NCBI GenBank assembly: GCA_041485885.1
Contig: JBGPKL010000001.1
Location: 62,001 to 126,000, forward strand
DNA from: JACQFZ01 sp041485885
GTDB taxonomy: Bacteria > Pseudomonadota > Gammaproteobacteria > Acidiferrobacterales > Sulfurifustaceae
DNA: 64,000 nt
Direction: 5' to 3'
Positions within the stretch are counted from its first letter, which is position 1. The number at the start of each line of letters is the position of its first letter. The notes under the pieces were generated by a model. It had not been told where the DNA came from, made no database searches, and worked only from the letters and a program-made list of their open reading frames with translations. The position numbers were made by a program, and so were the translations under genes. This document shows positions 25,831 to 34,907 of this stretch, in pieces.

Positions 25831-28800
25831 ATGAAAGGCGACTTCTCAAAGCTCGATTTCAATCCGGCGGACAACTACACCGGCGTGCTGTATCAGCAGG
25901 GGCGCGTGTTCGTCGACACCGACGGCACCAGCGAAACGCTGATCGAAAATCACCTGCGCACAATACTCGCGCAAGACGCGATCGGTCCGAACGTCGCCGC
26001 CGTGCCCGCTGCGCAACCGGACAGCTTCAAGGTCGTGCAAGCGCAAGCGACAACGACCGACGTCACCGTGACGCTGAAGGCCGGACACCTGTGGGCTGAC
26101 GGGATTCCGTTGGCGCTCGTGAGCACGACCGACGTCAATTTGAAAGCGACGTATCTCGGTCCGCCGATCGAAACGCCGCAACCCGCGCCGAGCGGCATCA
26201 CCGCGAGCACGCGTGATGCCGTCATTCTGGAAGTTTGGGAAGACGCGTTCAACGCATTTCAAGATCCGGCGCACTTGATCGAGCCCGCGCTCGGCGGCGT
26301 GGACACCACTGAACGAGTGAAAGCGTCGTACGCGTTGAAACTGCTGCGCCTCGCCGCCGGCGAGGACTGTAACAACATCGCCGGGCGTCTCGCGGATAAC
26401 TTCAACAACAAAGGGCATCTCACGGTCACGCCCGCGGCGAGCATGACGATCACCGGCGATTGCCCGATCGACGCGGGCGGCGGCTACAGCGGCTTCGAGC
26501 ATTTCCTGTATCGCGTCGAAATCGCCGACCCGGACAGCGGCGGCAACGCGCGCTTCAAGTGGTCGCAATTCAACGGCGGCTTGGTGGGGCGCGGGGAGTT
26601 CGCCTCGACCGGCGGCACGACCGGCACGGTGACGATCAAAGCGAACAACCAAATGATCAACCACTGCGGCCTGACCAGTTTTTATCTGGAAGCGCTGAAG
26701 TACGACGCCGCGTTCGGTCACTGGCGCGTGGTGTTCAGCGCCAACGCGACGCTGCCGCAGGACGACACGTTGTCGCTCACGGGCATCGGCGGCACGTGGC
26801 CCGCGACCGCGCCGAGCACGGCGTTCTTCCGGTTGTGGAACGGCATCTCGCTCGTGAGCGCGTTCCCGATCCCGGGTGGCGGTGCGACGGCGAACCCGTT
26901 GAAAGACGGCATCCAGCTCGCGTTCGACGCGCCGGCGAGCGGCAAGTACACGCCGGGCGATTACTGGACGTTCCCGGTGCGCGCCGCCGGCGCGGGCGTG
27001 GACGCCGCGTGGATTGCGGCTAACTGGCCGAACAGCGCGCCGCCGCAAGGCGTGCACTATCATCGCGTGCCGCTCGCGGTGCTCAGTTGGAGCGGCGTGC
27101 CGCCGGTGACGATCACGGCGGCGGCCGATCAGATCGAAGATTGCCGGCGCGTGTTCGATCCGCTTACCGACTTGCGCGGCTGCTGCCTCGAGGTGAAGCC
27201 CGGCGACGACATTCATCGGGCGCTTAAAAAAATATTCGATGCCGGCGGCGGTTGCTTGTGCCTGCTGCCCGGCGATCATGTGCTCACGCAGCCGATCGAT
27301 CTCACCGGGCGCGACAGCATCCGCATCAGCGGTTTCGGTCCGGCGACGCGTCTGCTGATTTCGAGTCAGATCGAAACGCCGGCGCCGTTTATTTTGACGA
27401 ATGCGCACGACATCAGCTTTGAGTCCTTCGTCGTGATTAACCAATCGCTGTTACCGTTGTGGCGATGCAGTAACACCGTGCGGCTGCGCGTCGAGAGCGT
27501 GTTCGCCGTGACCCCGCTGGCAGGAACGAATCAAACCGTGTTCGCGCTGCAAGGGTCGTGTCACGGCTGGCGTCTCGTCGACAACGTATTCGTCGCACCG
27601 CTCGGTCTCGCCGGCCGGCTGCTCGCCTCGAGCCTGATCCTCGACAACGTGTGGATCGGCGCGCGCCGCGGCATCGATTTGGTGTACGCGCAGGAGCTGC
27701 AAGTCGAGCGCAACGACTTCCTCGGTATTCATCCGGACCTCGTCAAAGATCTCGATACGTTGCTCGGCGGCATGGCGACGGGCGCAACAACTTTGTCATC
27801 GGGACAGGCGTTGTCGCACGGCATACTCGGCGCGACGAACGCGGCGGTGGCGCCGGGCTACATCGGCATCGAGATTAACGGCGCGTTCGACGTCGACATC
27901 ATCGACAACGAGTTCTACGGCTCAGTTGGTCTCTATCTCGAATGGACGGAGAACTGCCTGATCCAACGCAATCGCTTTCGTACGCTCGTGGTCGCGAGCG
28001 CCTGCGGTATCGCCCACGGTCTACGCTTCAACGAAAACCGCGTCGGCGTCGCCGCCGGTGACGAGAAACTGCAAACGCCGATCGCGTGCGAAACCGGCCT
28101 GGTGCTGCTGGCCGACGTGGTCGAGTGCCGGATCGCCGACAACGTATTCGCGAACGTGAAGCAAGGCGTGGCGTTCCAGTCCGATTTCGGCGGCAAGAAA
28201 ATGGTGGCGCGCGATTTTTCCGCCAATCTATTCATGATGTCGAAAACGACGGACGCCGGAGCGCAGAAACTGCTCGATGAGGCGGAAGCGCGTTCGAAGG
28301 AAACGTCCGACAAAAGTTTGTTGTTGGCGTCGTCGTTCTTCAAGGTCGGCACCAGCCAGCGCGTCGTGATCGAAGGCAATCAGTTTCATGCGTCCGAAAC
28401 CGGCATCGAGTGGTCCGGGACGACGCAAGTGTTCGACTTCCGCATCGCTGGCAACGCTTTTATCGGCTGCCAGGACGTGGCGATCCAGATCGAACCGGAG
28501 GCGCGGATTTTACTGTTGGCCGAGCCGGTCGACACCAGAGTCCGATTGATCGAGAACAACCGCTTCGAAATATTTTCCGGCGCGGTGCGCGCGACCATCG
28601 GCGCGGTGCGCGTCGAGAAAAACGATATCCGCGTCGACGCGCCGGCGTTCAAAGTGGTGCCGCCGAAGGAAATCCTCGGCGTCGCCGCCGACCACATCTA
28701 CAACTCCCCGCCGATGGCGCAAGCCACGAAATCCGACGACATTCCGCTGGTGTTGATGATGTCGACGGAGGCGAAGAGCGCGGCCGAATCGAATCCCGAA

Positions 28801-29805
28801 GCGATCAATGCGCCGGGCTTCGCGAAAGACGCCGGCGATAAGATTCTCAATACGTATAAGGCGAAGAAAGGCGATGCCGTCGCGGACAAAGTGTTCGTGA
28901 TGAAGACGCTTGCCGACATCGGCGCGAATGCCTATCTCGGCCTGCTCGGCAACGCGTTGTTCCCGAAGTGGACGTTCAATAGCGAAGGTTTCGTGATCAA
29001 TCTTGCCGGCATTCAGAACCGCGTACTCAACAATCGGCTGTACGGCAAGAACACGCAGCGGCCGGGCGGCGTCTTGTTCAACGCGGTGTCCGGCGAAGTC
29101 CGCAACAACGAGATCGTCGTGCCCGGCACGGCGGTGCTGCTGAACGGCAAGCTCAGTCTCGCGAGCGGCTATCAAGGCGGCGAAGTCGTCGGCAACTCGC
29201 TGGTCGCGCTTGGGGTGCCGGGCTCGAAGACCGCGGTGTATGCACTCGCGATCCCGAGCCTGAGTGCGGGCAATCTCGCAATCAACAACAACATATTCAA
29301 AGGCTCGGTCATGATCGGCGGCGATCCGCTGTCGGCGCAGGGCTTCAACAACAATAACGTCTTCACGTTCCCCGGCGTGCTGACTTTCTACAACGCCATG
29401 AAGCTGGAGCCGGCGACTTATGCGATCTCGTCGCTGATCAAGCTATTCCCCAACAAGGGCGGACATTTCGGCGTGTTTAAGCCGCCCGGGATTATTTTCC
29501 CGATCTGGCTCACCGATCCGAACGCGAGCCGACCGATCGTGCAGTTCTGCCAGAACCGCGTGATCCAGGGTTGGGTCGGAATATTTCAGGCGCTCTCCGG
29601 CGCGTACTGGTCGGTGGCGACGCTCAAAAGCCAGGCGGCGCAGGCGCTGATCGCGAACATCGGCAATAACGTGATCGACTACGGCGGCTCGGCGGTCGGC
29701 TCCGAGCTGATCGTGAGCGGCAACTACAGCCAGGCGGCGCTCAAGTACCGCGTCGGTAATCGCGTGCAAGCGGTCGCGAACATTCCGGCGGCGGTGAGCT
29801 TTTAA
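25831..29805 (+). CDS. Giant DUF6519 / right-handed beta-helix protein, fibre or baseplate-rim candidate
   Basis: The 1324-residue protein starts with a DUF6519-type domain (MKGDFSKLDFNPADNYTGVL, then YQQGRVFVDTDGTSE), a family I associate with CIS clusters. From about residue 450 it consists of parallel beta-helix repeats with the Asn/Ile/Val and N-x-F rhythm of NosD-like proteins (FDVDIIDNEFYG, CLIQRNRFRT, ECRIADNVFAN). A helical insertion rich in Lys/Ala lies near 980-1040. It is the largest particle protein and the only obvious candidate for receptor contact; no separate Afp13-like fibre is seen. The fibre role is inference. Confidence 0.72.
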   Translation: MKGDFSKLDFNPADNYTGVLYQQGRVFVDTDGTSETLIENHLRTILAQDAIGPNVAAVPAAQPDSFKVVQAQATTTDVTVTLKAGHLWADGIPLALVSTTDVNLKATYLGPPIETPQPAPSGITASTRDAVILEVWEDAFNAFQDPAHLIEPALGGVDTTERVKASYALKLLRLAAGEDCNNIAGRLADNFNNKGHLTVTPAASMTITGDCPIDAGGGYSGFEHFLYRVEIADPDSGGNARFKWSQFNGGLVGRGEFASTGGTTGTVTIKANNQMINHCGLTSFYLEALKYDAAFGHWRVVFSANATLPQDDTLSLTGIGGTWPATAPSTAFFRLWNGISLVSAFPIPGGGATANPLKDGIQLAFDAPASGKYTPGDYWTFPVRAAGAGVDAAWIAANWPNSAPPQGVHYHRVPLAVLSWSGVPPVTITAAADQIEDCRRVFDPLTDLRGCCLEVKPGDDIHRALKKIFDAGGGCLCLLPGDHVLTQPIDLTGRDSIRISGFGPATRLLISSQIETPAPFILTNAHDISFESFVVINQSLLPLWRCSNTVRLRVESVFAVTPLAGTNQTVFALQGSCHGWRLVDNVFVAPLGLAGRLLASSLILDNVWIGARRGIDLVYAQELQVERNDFLGIHPDLVKDLDTLLGGMATGATTLSSGQALSHGILGATNAAVAPGYIGIEINGAFDVDIIDNEFYGSVGLYLEWTENCLIQRNRFRTLVVASACGIAHGLRFNENRVGVAAGDEKLQTPIACETGLVLLADVVECRIADNVFANVKQGVAFQSDFGGKKMVARDFSANLFMMSKTTDAGAQKLLDEAEARSKETSDKSLLLASSFFKVGTSQRVVIEGNQFHASETGIEWSGTTQVFDFRIAGNAFIGCQDVAIQIEPEARILLLAEPVDTRVRLIENNRFEIFSGAVRATIGAVRVEKNDIRVDAPAFKVVPPKEILGVAADHIYNSPPMAQATKSDDIPLVLMMSTEAKSAAESNPEAINAPGFAKDAGDKILNTYKAKKGDAVADKVFVMKTLADIGANAYLGLLGNALFPKWTFNSEGFVINLAGIQNRVLNNRLYGKNTQRPGGVLFNAVSGEVRNNEIVVPGTAVLLNGKLSLASGYQGGEVVGNSLVALGVPGSKTAVYALAIPSLSAGNLAINNNIFKGSVMIGGDPLSAQGFNNNNVFTFPGVLTFYNAMKLEPATYAISSLIKLFPNKGGHFGVFKPPGIIFPIWLTDPNASRPIVQFCQNRVIQGWVGIFQALSGAYWSVATLKSQAAQALIANIGNNVIDYGGSAVGSELIVSGNYSQAALKYRVGNRVQAVANIPAAVSF

Positions 29806-29904
29806 TCGGCGGGCAGGCCAACGAAATATGGCTTACGAAATTCTTAACGAATTGATCAGATCTTTCTTATTCGGATCTCCTTAAGCAATCACAGGAGCGG
29901 TGCT

Positions 29905-31005
29905 ATGAACGAAACCGGAAACGACAACGCGGTCGACTTCGAAGGCCAAATCAACAAGCGGCGCGATGCGCTGGTCGCGCGCAAGCGCGCCGAGAACGAG
30001 TCCACCATCGCGCGCATCACGACGCTCGATACCGGTTGGGAGGACGTGAACGGCGACATCGACACCGATCTCAAAGGCGGCCTCGACTCCGTCGGCGTGG
30101 AAGCGCAGGCGATTCAGGACGCGCGCGACCGGCTCACGCGCAACGTCTGCGAGGGCGTTGATAAGAACGCGTTTGCCATCGCCGGCAAGCTCGTCGACAT
30201 CAAGAGCAAAGTCGGCCTTCCCGGCCTGACGGTCGAGATCGGTTTTGCGTCGCAAAACACGGGCGCGCAACCGGCGGGCGGGCAGCCGACGCTGGTGTTG
30301 TTGCGCGACGCGGCGAGCGCGCCGACCGGATCGGGCTTGCGCATTAACACGAATTTCCAAGCCCTCGATGGCGGCCAAAGCATCGCGACCGAGACCGACA
30401 ACTTCGGCGATTTCTTCTTTTCGCTGCCGCTCGGCGCGTCGGCGCTGACGTCGTCCGCCGCGGCGGGGCAGATTTCAGCGCTCATCCTCGTGCAGTTCGG
30501 CGATACCGTCGTGTTCCGCCAGGAGCGCACGTTCGCGCCTAAAGCCGGCGCGACCGAGCACGTGACGATCGAAATCGACTGCAGCGGTAAGTTAAAGGAC
30601 GTGCTGGAACACGGCAAGCAAGTCGCGGCCAGCGTCGAGAGCGACGCCAAGCTCGTCGAAACGCGCTCCGCGAATTTCCAGACGGCGTACGCGACGTTCA
30701 AGCAAATGTCGGACGCGACGCTCTCGCAATTGCGCTTGCTCAAAGCCGACCTATCCGGCGGTGCGCCGCAACCCGCGCCCGCGGGAGCGACGCCGACCCG
30801 GGCCGCCACTGCCGCGCAACCGACGCGCTTCCTCGGCAACTCGCACCAGCGCGAGCTGCACGATCTGGAGAACACGAAGAAGCAGTGCCACATCGACGAT
30901 ATCAAAGCGGACCATCGCGTCTACTTCCGCAGCGAACGCGAAGCGGTGGCGGCCGGGTACGACTATTGCCGGTATTGCTTCGGCAAGCAGAAGTCCAAGC
31001 GCTGA
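29905..31005 (+). CDS. Unknown CIS-associated protein with Ada-type zinc-like C-terminus
   Basis: The 366-residue protein has a charged helical N-terminus (about 1-100), a beta-sandwich-like middle (LTVEIGFASQNTGAQPAG, DNFGDFFFSLPLGA), a helical segment (about 225-285), a Pro/Ala/Thr linker and a C-terminal module (about 308-363). The module reads ...NTKKQCHIDDIKADHR, then FRSEREAVAAGYDYCRYC. The order Cys, His, F-x-S-x-x-EA, AAGY, C-x-x-C resembles the zinc domain of Ada, a true copy of which lies in this window at 62069. It sits between the structural genes and the cargo array, after a strong AGGAG site. Its role is unknown; an adaptor for cargo loading is one possibility. Confidence 0.6.
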   Translation: MNETGNDNAVDFEGQINKRRDALVARKRAENESTIARITTLDTGWEDVNGDIDTDLKGGLDSVGVEAQAIQDARDRLTRNVCEGVDKNAFAIAGKLVDIKSKVGLPGLTVEIGFASQNTGAQPAGGQPTLVLLRDAASAPTGSGLRINTNFQALDGGQSIATETDNFGDFFFSLPLGASALTSSAAAGQISALILVQFGDTVVFRQERTFAPKAGATEHVTIEIDCSGKLKDVLEHGKQVAASVESDAKLVETRSANFQTAYATFKQMSDATLSQLRLLKADLSGGAPQPAPAGATPTRAATAAQPTRFLGNSHQRELHDLENTKKQCHIDDIKADHRVYFRSEREAVAAGYDYCRYCFGKQKSKR

Positions 31006-31010
31006 CACAC

Positions 31011-32690
31011 ATGAGGACGCAAGCGGCCACCGCTGCGAAGAAATCGCCGCGCAAGCAGAACGCGGTCGCGCCGATCGCGCGCGTCGTGGTTCCGCTACTG
31101 CAACTTGCGCCCACCGCAGGCAAAGGCTGTGCCTGCGGCGGCGATTGCCCGCGCTGTAAAACGAAGCCCGGCGGCAGCAACGGCCTGCGTGTTAGTCGCG
31201 CGGGCGACGCGCTCGAGCGCGAGGCGGACGCGATCGCCGCGCATGTCATGAGCGGTACCGGCGCCGCGGTCACGAGCACAGCTGCTAACGCGCAAGTGCA
31301 GCGCGCCGCCGCCCGTGCCGACGTGGCAGCGAGCGCACCGTCTGCGATCGCGGGCGGATTACGCACGCCGTCACGGCCGCTCGATCGCGCGACGCGAACG
31401 TTCATGGAACCGCGCTTCGGCCGGGATTTGAGCCACGTGCACATTCACACCGGCCGCGAAGCGGCGGCATCGGCGAATAGCGTGAACGCGCGCGCGTACA
31501 CGCTCGGGAACCACATCGTGTTTGGCGGTAACGAATACATGCCGGCCAGCAGTGCCGGGCGCCGGCTGCTGGCGCATGAGCTCGCGCACGTCGCGCAGCA
31601 GGACGCGGGCCGCGGTGACGGCGTCGTACAGCGCGCCGAAGTCGACGACCGTTCCTGCGCCACGCTCACGGACATCGAGTCCGATATCGATACGCAGGTA
31701 AGCAGCGACATCGCCGCCGCGCGCACCGCCGCGGGCAGCCCGATTCCCGCCGCCGCGTTGCCGGCGTTCTTGAAAGACGTCGCCAACCGACTCGGCGGCT
31801 TCACGCCGGTTTCGCCGATCGAGAAGTTCATCGAAGCGCTGCCCGCGAGCAAACGCAATCTTCCGCCCAACAGTCTTGCTGGCACTAAGTACAGCGGCGT
31901 CGGCTCGGTGAACCGGTTTTACATGCTGCAGACGCTCGGGGCGGCGCATGTCGTCGGTTCCTCCGCCAAGATCCACGGCGTTTGCGTCGGCGCCGATAAG
32001 CTCGGTCATTTTTTCGAGGAAGGCTTCATCGATTGGAAACTGTCATCGGCGGGTGCCACCACATCGGACGTCAAAGACGTAAACGCCGGCTTGGAGATCG
32101 GTATCCAAGGGCTTGCGAGCACCGGCGTATTTTCGAACGCGGATCAGAGCGCGAATCTCGCCGGCATGCAGTTCTATAAAGATCTCGAGGCGAATCCGGG
32201 TGGGCTGACGTTCAACATCAAGAATTACATCACGGCGCAGTGGAACGAGCAGACCAACCCGAGCTTCTATGGGTCGAGCGAGGCCGGCGTCGTCTGGAGT
32301 AATCTCCTGACCGGCCCGTGGGAAGGCTGGTTCACCTCGGGAGGCACATCGGCGCATATCGACGTCCGGAACGATCTTACTGCGACGGCCACCAGCGTGA
32401 CCGGCACGTATCAATGGCCGATCGTGAAGCCGGCGCAGAAAGGCAAGATCAAAAACGGCACGATCGCGCAGACGACGACGAGTGTTTCGGGCGTGGGCAT
32501 CACCGGCGGTAGCGCGACACCGGTGTCGGCCACGCCGGTGAGCGGCGTCACGATCGACTTCGAGTGGGAAGAGGGAACATCGAAGGGCAAAGGTCAATGG
32601 AAGTCGGTCAACGAGCAGGAGCTCGACGGCACGTGGGGTATCGGCGCGTCGAAAATCAATGGCGGCAACTGGCACATCAAAAAAGTGTGA
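31011..32690 (+). CDS. DUF4157 (eCIS core) cargo protein 1
   Basis: The 559-residue protein opens with a basic, acid-poor leader, then the cysteine motif CACGGDCPRC (40-49). A DUF4157 domain follows: ALEREADAIAAHVM, FMEPRFGRDLSHVHIHT, and LLAHELAHVAQQ near 189 with the HExxH sequence. After about residue 205 comes a unique region with GADKLGHFFEEGF (about 327-339) and a C-terminal beta-rich domain ending in Trp/Gly repeats (LDGTWGIGASKINGGNW). The frame is open upstream, but the ATG at 31011, right after the previous stop, places the Cys motif at the same position as in its paralogues. Probably CIS cargo; its target activity is unknown. Confidence 0.78.
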   Translation: MRTQAATAAKKSPRKQNAVAPIARVVVPLLQLAPTAGKGCACGGDCPRCKTKPGGSNGLRVSRAGDALEREADAIAAHVMSGTGAAVTSTAANAQVQRAAARADVAASAPSAIAGGLRTPSRPLDRATRTFMEPRFGRDLSHVHIHTGREAAASANSVNARAYTLGNHIVFGGNEYMPASSAGRRLLAHELAHVAQQDAGRGDGVVQRAEVDDRSCATLTDIESDIDTQVSSDIAAARTAAGSPIPAAALPAFLKDVANRLGGFTPVSPIEKFIEALPASKRNLPPNSLAGTKYSGVGSVNRFYMLQTLGAAHVVGSSAKIHGVCVGADKLGHFFEEGFIDWKLSSAGATTSDVKDVNAGLEIGIQGLASTGVFSNADQSANLAGMQFYKDLEANPGGLTFNIKNYITAQWNEQTNPSFYGSSEAGVVWSNLLTGPWEGWFTSGGTSAHIDVRNDLTATATSVTGTYQWPIVKPAQKGKIKNGTIAQTTTSVSGVGITGGSATPVSATPVSGVTIDFEWEEGTSKGKGQWKSVNEQELDGTWGIGASKINGGNWHIKKV

Positions 32691-32766
32691 TGAGGTGGCG
32701 GCGTTGATCCCGGCACCCTGTCGTTGCAACTCCATACTGGGTGCGTTCGCGCCCGGCCGATCGCTC

Positions 32767-32789
32767 ACGCGCACGCGGCGTGTGCGCGT
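32767..32789. terminator. Hairpin between cargo genes 1 and 2
   Basis: ACGCGCAC (32767-32774) pairs with GTGCGCGT (32782-32789) across a seven-base loop, in the 213-bp gap after cargo gene 1. No T-run follows, so termination would be inefficient. The rest of the gap shows no gene. Confidence 0.35.
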
Positions 32790-32903
32790 AAGAGCGCCGT
32801 ACGCATTGTTGTCTTGCCCCGCTGTCGGCGCCGCTCGCGCCCGGGAGCACGAAGCACCGGCTACTCGATATGACCGCCGCGCCGCTCCGCGGGAGTCCAA
32901 GCG

Positions 32904-34907
32904 ATGACACCGCCGCGTAAGCGCGGGCTGCCGCCGCCGGCGCGCCCCCGAGCCCCGGCGGCTCCCCGCCGTTCCGGCTCCGGTACCGCGCCGTTCGCGC
33001 CCGCGCACGGGGGCTGCACGTGTGAGGGTGGCTGTCCCAAGTGTCAGCCCGGAGCCGCCACGCCGCCCGCGTCTGAAGCGCCGGCGGCGGATTCGCTTCC
33101 GGATGTCGGCGTCGAGACGGCGCTGCCGCATCGCGCCGAGATGGAGCGTGCTTTCGGGCTGTCGTTCGATCATGTGCGCGCGCACGTGGGTGCGGGCGCG
33201 CGTCTCGATCGCTATCAAGCCAATGCCGTCACGCGCGGTAATGACGTCGCGTTTCGCGACGCGCGACCGCCGCGCGAGCAGGTGGCGCATGAGCTCACGC
33301 ATGTGCTGCAACAGAGTCCGCAGGCCGCGGGGACGGGCGTCAGCTCGCCCAACAGCGCCGCGGAGCGCGAGGCCGATGGCAACGCGGCGCGCGTGCACGG
33401 CGGCGGTTCGCCGGTGTCGCCGACGGTAAGCGCGCCGCGCGGCGTCGTGTATCGCGATATCAAGCAGGATTTGCAGGAGGCCATCTCCGGCTGGGGCACC
33501 GACGAAGACGCGATCTACAATCGCCTGCGCACGGCGACGCCGGATGAAATCAAGGCGGTCACCGGCGATCCGCTCTTGATGCAGGACCTCTACGACGATC
33601 TCGATCGCGACGAATGGGGTTATGTGCTCGGCCTGCTCGGCCTCGGCGCGGAGACGCGCATCCAGGCGGCGTCCGCCGGCTGGGGCACGGACGAGGAAGG
33701 CATTTACAACGCGCTGCGCGCCACACCGCCGCTCGAATTGAAGACGCTGATGCAGAACGGCACGGTGTTGATGGAGATGCGCGATGAGCTGAGCGACGAC
33801 GACCTCGGTTACGCGCTGGCGATCGTCGGCGATAAGTTCCAGCGTGGCGCCGGCATCACGTTCGCGGAGGCGTATCACGCTCTAATGCTCTATCCCGACG
33901 CGGTGGATGAGGCATGCAAATATTTCGACAGCACGCTGGGCAACAACACCGTGACAAACGTCATCCGGCGTCTGCCGCGCGGCAGCAATTTGCCGGCCGC
34001 GACTATCGCTGATCTCGATACGCACATCGACAACGACGACAACGTGCAGCGCGTGCACGCCGCCTTCGAGACGCGCTGGAACTTCAGCGACCAGGCCGTC
34101 TCCGATGTGGGAAAGCCCGCGCCCGGCTGGAGCGTCGGCAAAATCCGCGACATCCATCACGCGCTGAAAGAAGTGCCGAGCGCACACGTAACGCGGCCGA
34201 CGCAAAACGTCTCGGGCTTCCGGCTGGACGCGACGAAAAAGTGGGAGGACTACGGTTATTGGTCGAGCCCTTACATCGGCGTCGGCACCGACTTCAGCGA
34301 CGTGGAAGGGCTGGTACGTCATGAAGTCGGTCACTCGATCGACGATAAGCTCGGCGCCACCTCGGAGGCATTCAAGAAGAACGGCGTCAACGGCTGGGAC
34401 TGGGACGCAAACTCGACCGTCTGGGAGACGCACATGCCGAACCCGTGGCTCAAAAAGGACGGCACGCAAGTGCCCGTTGCCGACCAGACCAAGATCAAGA
34501 CCACGCTCGACTCCTACGTCGCCGGCGACGGCAAGAAAAATTTGTGGGATTTCGCCGGTGCGGGCGATGCGGTCCGTACGTATTGGCATGACAAAGTGCC
34601 GATGATCGAAGCGGCGCGCTCGATCGCGGGCTACGAGGACAAGGTGTACTGGCATCTCGGGAGCGTCGAAAAATACGGCTCGAGGTATTTCAGCTTCAGC
34701 ACCTATTACCACTACTTCTGCATTTACAACACGATCGTGCAGGACAAGCGCCTGACCGATTATTCGCTGTACGGTCACCAGGAATTCTTCGCCGAGATGT
34801 ACGAAGCCTATTACGCCGACGGTCCCGGCGCGGACCGCGGCAAGAAACTGAAGGACGTTCCGAATTGGAAGCAATTCTTCGACAACACCGTGCATCCGGT
34901 AACGTAA
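32904..34907 (+). CDS. DUF4157-type cargo protein 2: annexin-like repeats plus lethal-factor-like zincin
   Basis: The 667-residue protein has a Pro/Arg leader and the motif CTCEGGCPKC (38-47). Its DUF4157-like domain is permuted: QVAHELTHVLQQ (about 126-137) comes before the AEREADGNAARVH helix (153-165). Two annexin-like repeats follow (GWGTDEDAIY at 196-205 and GWGTDEEGIY at 259-268), each with an acidic residue about 38 positions later, as in type II calcium sites. The C-terminus contains VRHEVGHSIDDK (HExxH at 473-477) and, near 624-640, GHQEFFAEMYEAYY. This HExxH plus EFFAE arrangement is what anthrax lethal factor-type (M34) peptidases use. A secreted metallopeptidase cargo is therefore plausible. 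Confidence 0.75.
   Translation: MTPPRKRGLPPPARPRAPAAPRRSGSGTAPFAPAHGGCTCEGGCPKCQPGAATPPASEAPAADSLPDVGVETALPHRAEMERAFGLSFDHVRAHVGAGARLDRYQANAVTRGNDVAFRDARPPREQVAHELTHVLQQSPQAAGTGVSSPNSAAEREADGNAARVHGGGSPVSPTVSAPRGVVYRDIKQDLQEAISGWGTDEDAIYNRLRTATPDEIKAVTGDPLLMQDLYDDLDRDEWGYVLGLLGLGAETRIQAASAGWGTDEEGIYNALRATPPLELKTLMQNGTVLMEMRDELSDDDLGYALAIVGDKFQRGAGITFAEAYHALMLYPDAVDEACKYFDSTLGNNTVTNVIRRLPRGSNLPAATIADLDTHIDNDDNVQRVHAAFETRWNFSDQAVSDVGKPAPGWSVGKIRDIHHALKEVPSAHVTRPTQNVSGFRLDATKKWEDYGYWSSPYIGVGTDFSDVEGLVRHEVGHSIDDKLGATSEAFKKNGVNGWDWDANSTVWETHMPNPWLKKDGTQVPVADQTKIKTTLDSYVAGDGKKNLWDFAGAGDAVRTYWHDKVPMIEAARSIAGYEDKVYWHLGSVEKYGSRYFSFSTYYHYFCIYNTIVQDKRLTDYSLYGHQEFFAEMYEAYYADGPGADRGKKLKDVPNWKQFFDNTVHPVT

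Noticed and set aside
23499..25874. A 791-codon open frame on the minus strand opposite the tail protein I gene
   Set aside because: It is composed of Arg/His/Ala-rich low-complexity sequence typical of the antisense of GC-rich genes, and the plus-strand gene has clear family motifs.
25846..27444. A 532-codon minus-strand frame opposite the giant beta-helix gene
   Set aside because: Antisense shadow with Arg/Asp/Val bias; the plus strand encodes a recognisable DUF6519 domain.
29860..29905. A second GG-N10-GC spacing (possible sigma-54 promoter) before the 29905 gene
   Set aside because: The GG is not followed by C and the -12 element reads AAGC instead of TTGC, so the match is chance level.
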